Below are positions 60,045 through 64,000 of a DNA stretch of 64,000 bases, piece by piece. A model generated the notes under the pieces. It did not search any database, was not told the DNA's origin, and saw only the letters and a list, made by a program, of their open reading frames with translations. This DNA comes from Plumapathes pennacea. Lineage: Eukaryota; Cnidaria; Anthozoa; Antipatharia; Myriopathidae. Position numbers and translations under genes: made by a program. How positions within the stretch are numbered: position 1 is the first letter of the stretch; every line of letters begins with the position of its first letter. Location: the NCBI GenBank assembly GCA_964036295.1, contig OZ038470.1, forward strand, positions 8,213,078 to 8,277,077, in the 5' to 3' direction.

Positions 60045-63000
60045 TGAACTGTATGACACTCGAAGTTGATACAGACTATATCTAACCGGTACTGTCAATG
60101 AATTCACTCAAAACGGTCAAAAAAATTTCTGTCGTTTAAACTGATAGCATTGCAACAACATAAGCTTTTACGGCCACAAAATGTTCGATAAGCTCGAAGC
60201 AATGCAGAACGAACGAGTTGAGTGAACAAAGTAAAAAATAGATGTCTTACCTGCTTGAAAGCTAAGCCTGTCTTGAGACATGTAAAGTACATTTCAGTTA
60301 TAGCGTGCCCAGCTTTCGGACGGCCTTCAAGCACCCTTTCTGTCCTAATATGTTTCTTGGGCCTTGCTCTCAAGTGCCAGTAACCACGTTAGGCCGTTAG
60401 ATTGGTTTAGCTATAAATCAATCGCTTGTTTCACTCATCGCATTTTTCGTCCTGTTTTTTAGCTCGCAAATCGTGGGATTTGCGAGGTATAGTATTCACT
60501 TTCCCTTCCCTACTTCCCTATTCCCTCTGTTGTCAACAATGGATTTCCAAATAAAGCAGTTGCGGTTTTCCAAATTTGGGCATGATAAAGGCGCGTGTCG
60601 AACAATGCAGTGTAAAAGCAAGACGTCGTAGTTGTTGCGACCATATTTTGTTCGGAACGTGTTCTCATTTCGAAGGTTTGTCATACGTTGGAACTTTGTT
60701 TGGCCATTGATTCTGAGCTTGGTAGTGTTTCACTCTGTTGTGTTTTGCGTTGTTATTGCGACATTTTGGTGCGGTGCCATGAAGGTCAAACAATCAGTGG
60801 CACCGATGGCGTTATTGCAAACAAATCTGAAGCCGTTGGTTTAGTATCCACCAAAATTTCTGTAGCGACAGTAAATACGGCTTGGAAGATACTAGGCCGA
60901 AATATATTGAATCTCGGCTTTAAAAAAACCAAAAATATCCATTTCCGGTGAATGTTTACAATTTCATAAGTATGCAAATTAGTCAGGTATTTCAATTCTT
61001 GGTTTGCATGTGACGTCATAAAAAGCCATCTCAAAAGTAACGTATCCTATAAGTCCGATACATTAATATGTTCAAGACTATCATGCCTTAAGACTTAAAG
61101 CAAAATTCTGAGTCGGTAAAAAATATCTATCGGGAGCTATGGACGTTTGAATACCATGACAACAAAGCTGTGTGACATGCTCGTGACCGACTAAAATCGG
61201 TACTTGTGTCTGAACTATAAAGTTTTCCATCACGAAACAATTTAAAATTGGCACTGCGAAAGATGTGAAGTAACTAAACATCAAGCTGAGTCACAGATCA
61301 ACTTCATTTCGTGTTCCGAGTTCGACTAACATGGCGGCCGCATACAAACTCTTATCAAATCTCAAAAAAACAAATTGCCGCTGCTTCGCCAAAATGAAGC
61401 CTAGGCGATCCAAAATTGGCATCTGAACTAATTCAGGCATGCTTTTTCTAGTTCTGGAGCCAAAAAGGTACAATCTGTTTTTTTGGAGAGAAAATGACCC
61501 GTGAAAATCGCGTCGATAACTCTTTTCTCTCAATTATTATAAAACACTTTTTTAGCCCGCGTTCACCATGAAGTGGTGAATTGAGCCAGTTCTATAAATA
61601 GCTACTTCCACAAAAAAAAAGTCCTTTTAACAAATTCGCGAGCTTACAGCTGCCTTGCTGCTTTGATTAGTGTATTGTTGTTCGCTTGCCTTGTCATCCC
61701 TTCCTTAGCTCCGCTTTTGAAAACGCGTTAGACCGTAGTACTTCCCGGTTTCAGTTCAGTCGATAAAAACATAGTTCAGTCCATGAAATGAAGTTCGTCG
61801 CAACTCCCAGAAGACACTGCGGTGCGGGAAAGGTCGCACCGTGAAAGAAAAACATTAAAACTTGAGATTCGAGGTCACGAGAGGAAAGAGCCTGGGAACG
61901 ATGTTGAAGATTCTGTTCCGTTGTTTTACCCAGCAAACCCCGCGCAGCGGGGAGGTCGCCCCGTGAACGAAAAACATTAAAAAACGATTCAGATTAGTAC
62001 CCACGCAGGGAGTGGGAATAAATATGTCCAGCAAACACATTTGCAAACATTCATGCTAACAAGTTAGAATTTAATATTGAAAGAGATTCAACTAGAACAC
62101 AAGCACAAGCACAAAGTTAATACTCTGTTTCAATAGATGTTCAGCACTATTATTGAGTGGAAGGAGGCAATGAGGTGTCAAATCGTGTATAAAATAATAA
62201 TTAGAAATAACAAGAAACCTTCAAAATGTTTTCAAATAGCAAGAAACCTAAAACATTCAAGATAAATTAAAAAAAGCTAATTTGGTGGAGCATAAGTAAC
62301 CTTGTAGTAGCTTCAACTCCACCATAAACTTTGGGGTGGAGCATAAGTTACTTTTAAATCCTCCTAATTTCACAGGTTATCAGTGATGTTCCTGGGTTGA
62401 AACCTGGCATGAAACATGGCAGTGGACAAAAGCAACCCCCTCCCTCTTTGATCCTCTTTGTGTTGCAACTGTGATACAACAAGAGGGACACTGTGTGAGC
62501 ATGTGATTTTGGTATAACTTACAAGCCAAGGAACCGCATCCAATGATTGGGTATCCTCTTCAACCTCCCAAAGGTGAACAACAGTGGTACAGTATGGGTT
62601 GTGCTTAATTTGATCCCCAACTATTTAGGGACAAATAAATTGTAGCATATGCAGCTAGCACATATTGCTCAGCACAATCGGAACTTGAAACATTTGGTAT
62701 TGCAGACGACTTCTTTTTTCTTTCATGAGTAATAATACAGGTTGGAAAACTGTATTAACTGTCTATTTGAGAAAGTGATGTAGAGTCAATCCATGCTAAC
62801 ACTTTTGGTTATTTATTTGATTGTTACTAAATTATTGTATCCTGACAAAAAGCTAAATTGTTGGAAACTAATGTTCATTTTAAACTATAAAATATACAAC
62901 TGGTTAGATGCTATCAAAGTAGTTTTGGACAATCGATTCTTGCTACCTCACTCGTACATTTTCTCCTTACTGTCTCTTATTGTTTTGTACAGTAGGTGTT

Positions 63001-63205
63001 AACAGTATCTTTAAGGACTGGTGAACTTTGTTAACACAGACACTGACTTGAGTGCTTGCTCCATTTTGGAACTTGTTCAAAAAGGTAATGCCTTGAAAAT
63101 CTGTTGCTAAACTACTCTAGGAAGAAAATAATGGTGATTATAGTAATTTTGTAATATTGTCTGAGACGTAGTGTATTTATTTATTTGTTTAATTTTCAGT
63201 CATAG
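60045..63205. other. Intergenic, no recognised gene
   Basis: Short repeats only: a direct repeat of ccgtgaacgaaaaacattaa (about 61836-61862 and 61960-61985), an inverted ggtggagcataagtaac pair (about 62283-62355), and a block near 62703 (cgacttcttttttctttca) also present near 41657. A block near 60845-60950 (ccaaaatttctgtagcgaca) is a distant relative of the Helitron-like family. Confidence 0.4.
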
Positions 63206-63211
63206 TTTCAG

Positions 63212-63340
63212 CCCAGAGTTCATGGTATTGAGACTATCAAGCATTTTCCCCTTCAACTGGTCTTTCCGCAAAGGAGCAGACTGGATTTGGGAGAACGATT
63301 TGTTTCACTGGATGCTGAAACCACTCTCTTAGAAAAGCAG
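63212..63340 (+). other. Weak candidate exon, 43 codons
   Basis: After ttagttt..cag-type acceptor (atagtttcag) the frame is open for 43 codons: PRVHGIETIKHFPLQLVF then RLDLGERFVSLDAETTLLEK. The only donor in place would be GC (CAG|gcaaga). The peptide looks protein-like, but I recognise no family and the next in-frame stop is 9 bases on. It could equally be a chance ORF. Confidence 0.2.
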
Positions 63341-63344
63341 GCAA

Positions 63345-64000
63345 GATGAGAATTTTGTGTATGTGCATCAGTACCAGCATGAGTGGCTCCAACAGGGTTG
63401 GGGGGAGGAGTGAATGGAGAACACTGTGGGGAGAGGGAGTTGGTTTGTACATGGGAGATGGCTCAGGTCATAAATGTAAAAGATGAATGTTTGCCCCAAA
63501 TTTTTCATGTCTTCTGAAGTGCTCTTTGTCAAAAAAGCTTGTTGTCAGCAGTGAAGCTTGATGAGTTTATCCAGACAGTTAGCTGTATTTTTTAGATGGA
63601 GCAACAAAAGCTACAGTAGCAGTCTTAAAGGACAATTGTGTCAGTTGAAATGTATGGTGCTGATATGTGATGTGTCTTTATTCACATTGCTTTTATTTGT
63701 ACCAAACAAGTAACAAGTCAATAGGACATCTTTGATGTTGCTGCTGAGGAAGTTTTTGGCCAAAAGTATTTTATGGACGTCTGCCACTCGCACTAACATA
63801 ATTACACAAATCTGAAATTAAGTCAAGTTTAACTATGCGTAAATTTGACAGCTTGATTTTCAGTCGATGTGCAAGACAACAGATCACTGTATGCGGACAG
63901 ATTTTGACCGTATATAAAAAAGTGTGCACCTCGTGATAATTGAGCTGCTTAAACAACAGTAGCATTTGATTGAGATTTTTTGCAGTCACTTTTTTGTTGC
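63345..64000. other. No recognised feature
   Basis: AT-rich, no ORF with a domain, no RNA gene that I can see. Confidence 0.4.

Overview
The window is animal nuclear DNA. It holds one large multi-exon gene on the + strand, read through phase-matched GT-AG introns, set among dense transposable-element debris. The element repertoire (PIF/Harbinger with a SANT-like partner, Tx1/L1-like, CR1-like and Penelope-like retroelement pieces, Helitron-like elements, Tigger/pogo-like, piggyBac-like and many palindromic MITEs) is typical of a cnidarian. A stony coral or other anthozoan is my best guess, but this is an inference and was not tested by any search.

Positions 843-49398 carry the 3' nine-tenths of a neurobeachin-like (NBEAL1/NBEAL2-type) BEACH-WD40 gene. 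I could place 37 exons by hand. All junction phases agree, and the exons sum to 7338 nt, which is 2445 residues plus a TGA stop. In order, the protein has an armadillo-like N-terminal region (its start lies upstream of the window), a concanavalin-A-like lectin domain, a DUF4704-type helical region with a lineage-specific 16-residue tandem repeat, a PH-like domain, a full BEACH domain and C-terminal WD40 blades. One intron, between the PH and BEACH exons, has a GC donor.

The introns are largely transposons. Intron 4 (3654-12155) contains a 6.2-kb Tx1/L1-like LINE on the - strand, bounded by a perfect 16-bp target duplication and itself carrying a Helitron-like insertion. Intron 14 (17176-19762) contains three back-to-back MITEs, one with a SANT-like ORF. 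Intron 24 contains a Tigger-like element with a second Helitron-like copy, then a CR1-like LINE remnant whose RT core is deleted. Intron 33 contains a minisatellite that reaches the exon 34 acceptor and is interrupted by a LINE tail that is itself interrupted by a TTAA-flanked MITE. Several introns also hold microsatellites and homopolymer runs.

Downstream of the gene (49399-64000) I see no second gene that I can name. There is a MITE, a Tx1-like LINE 3' end, a nested MITE pair, a nearly intact PIF/Harbinger transposon (51960-55541: a frameshifted DDE transposase on +, an intact two-exon SANT/coiled-coil protein on -) inserted in another MITE, a Penelope-like RT fragment, a third Helitron-like copy, and an almost perfect hairpin of about 360 bp at 59683-60041. 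One weak candidate exon lies at 63212-63340.
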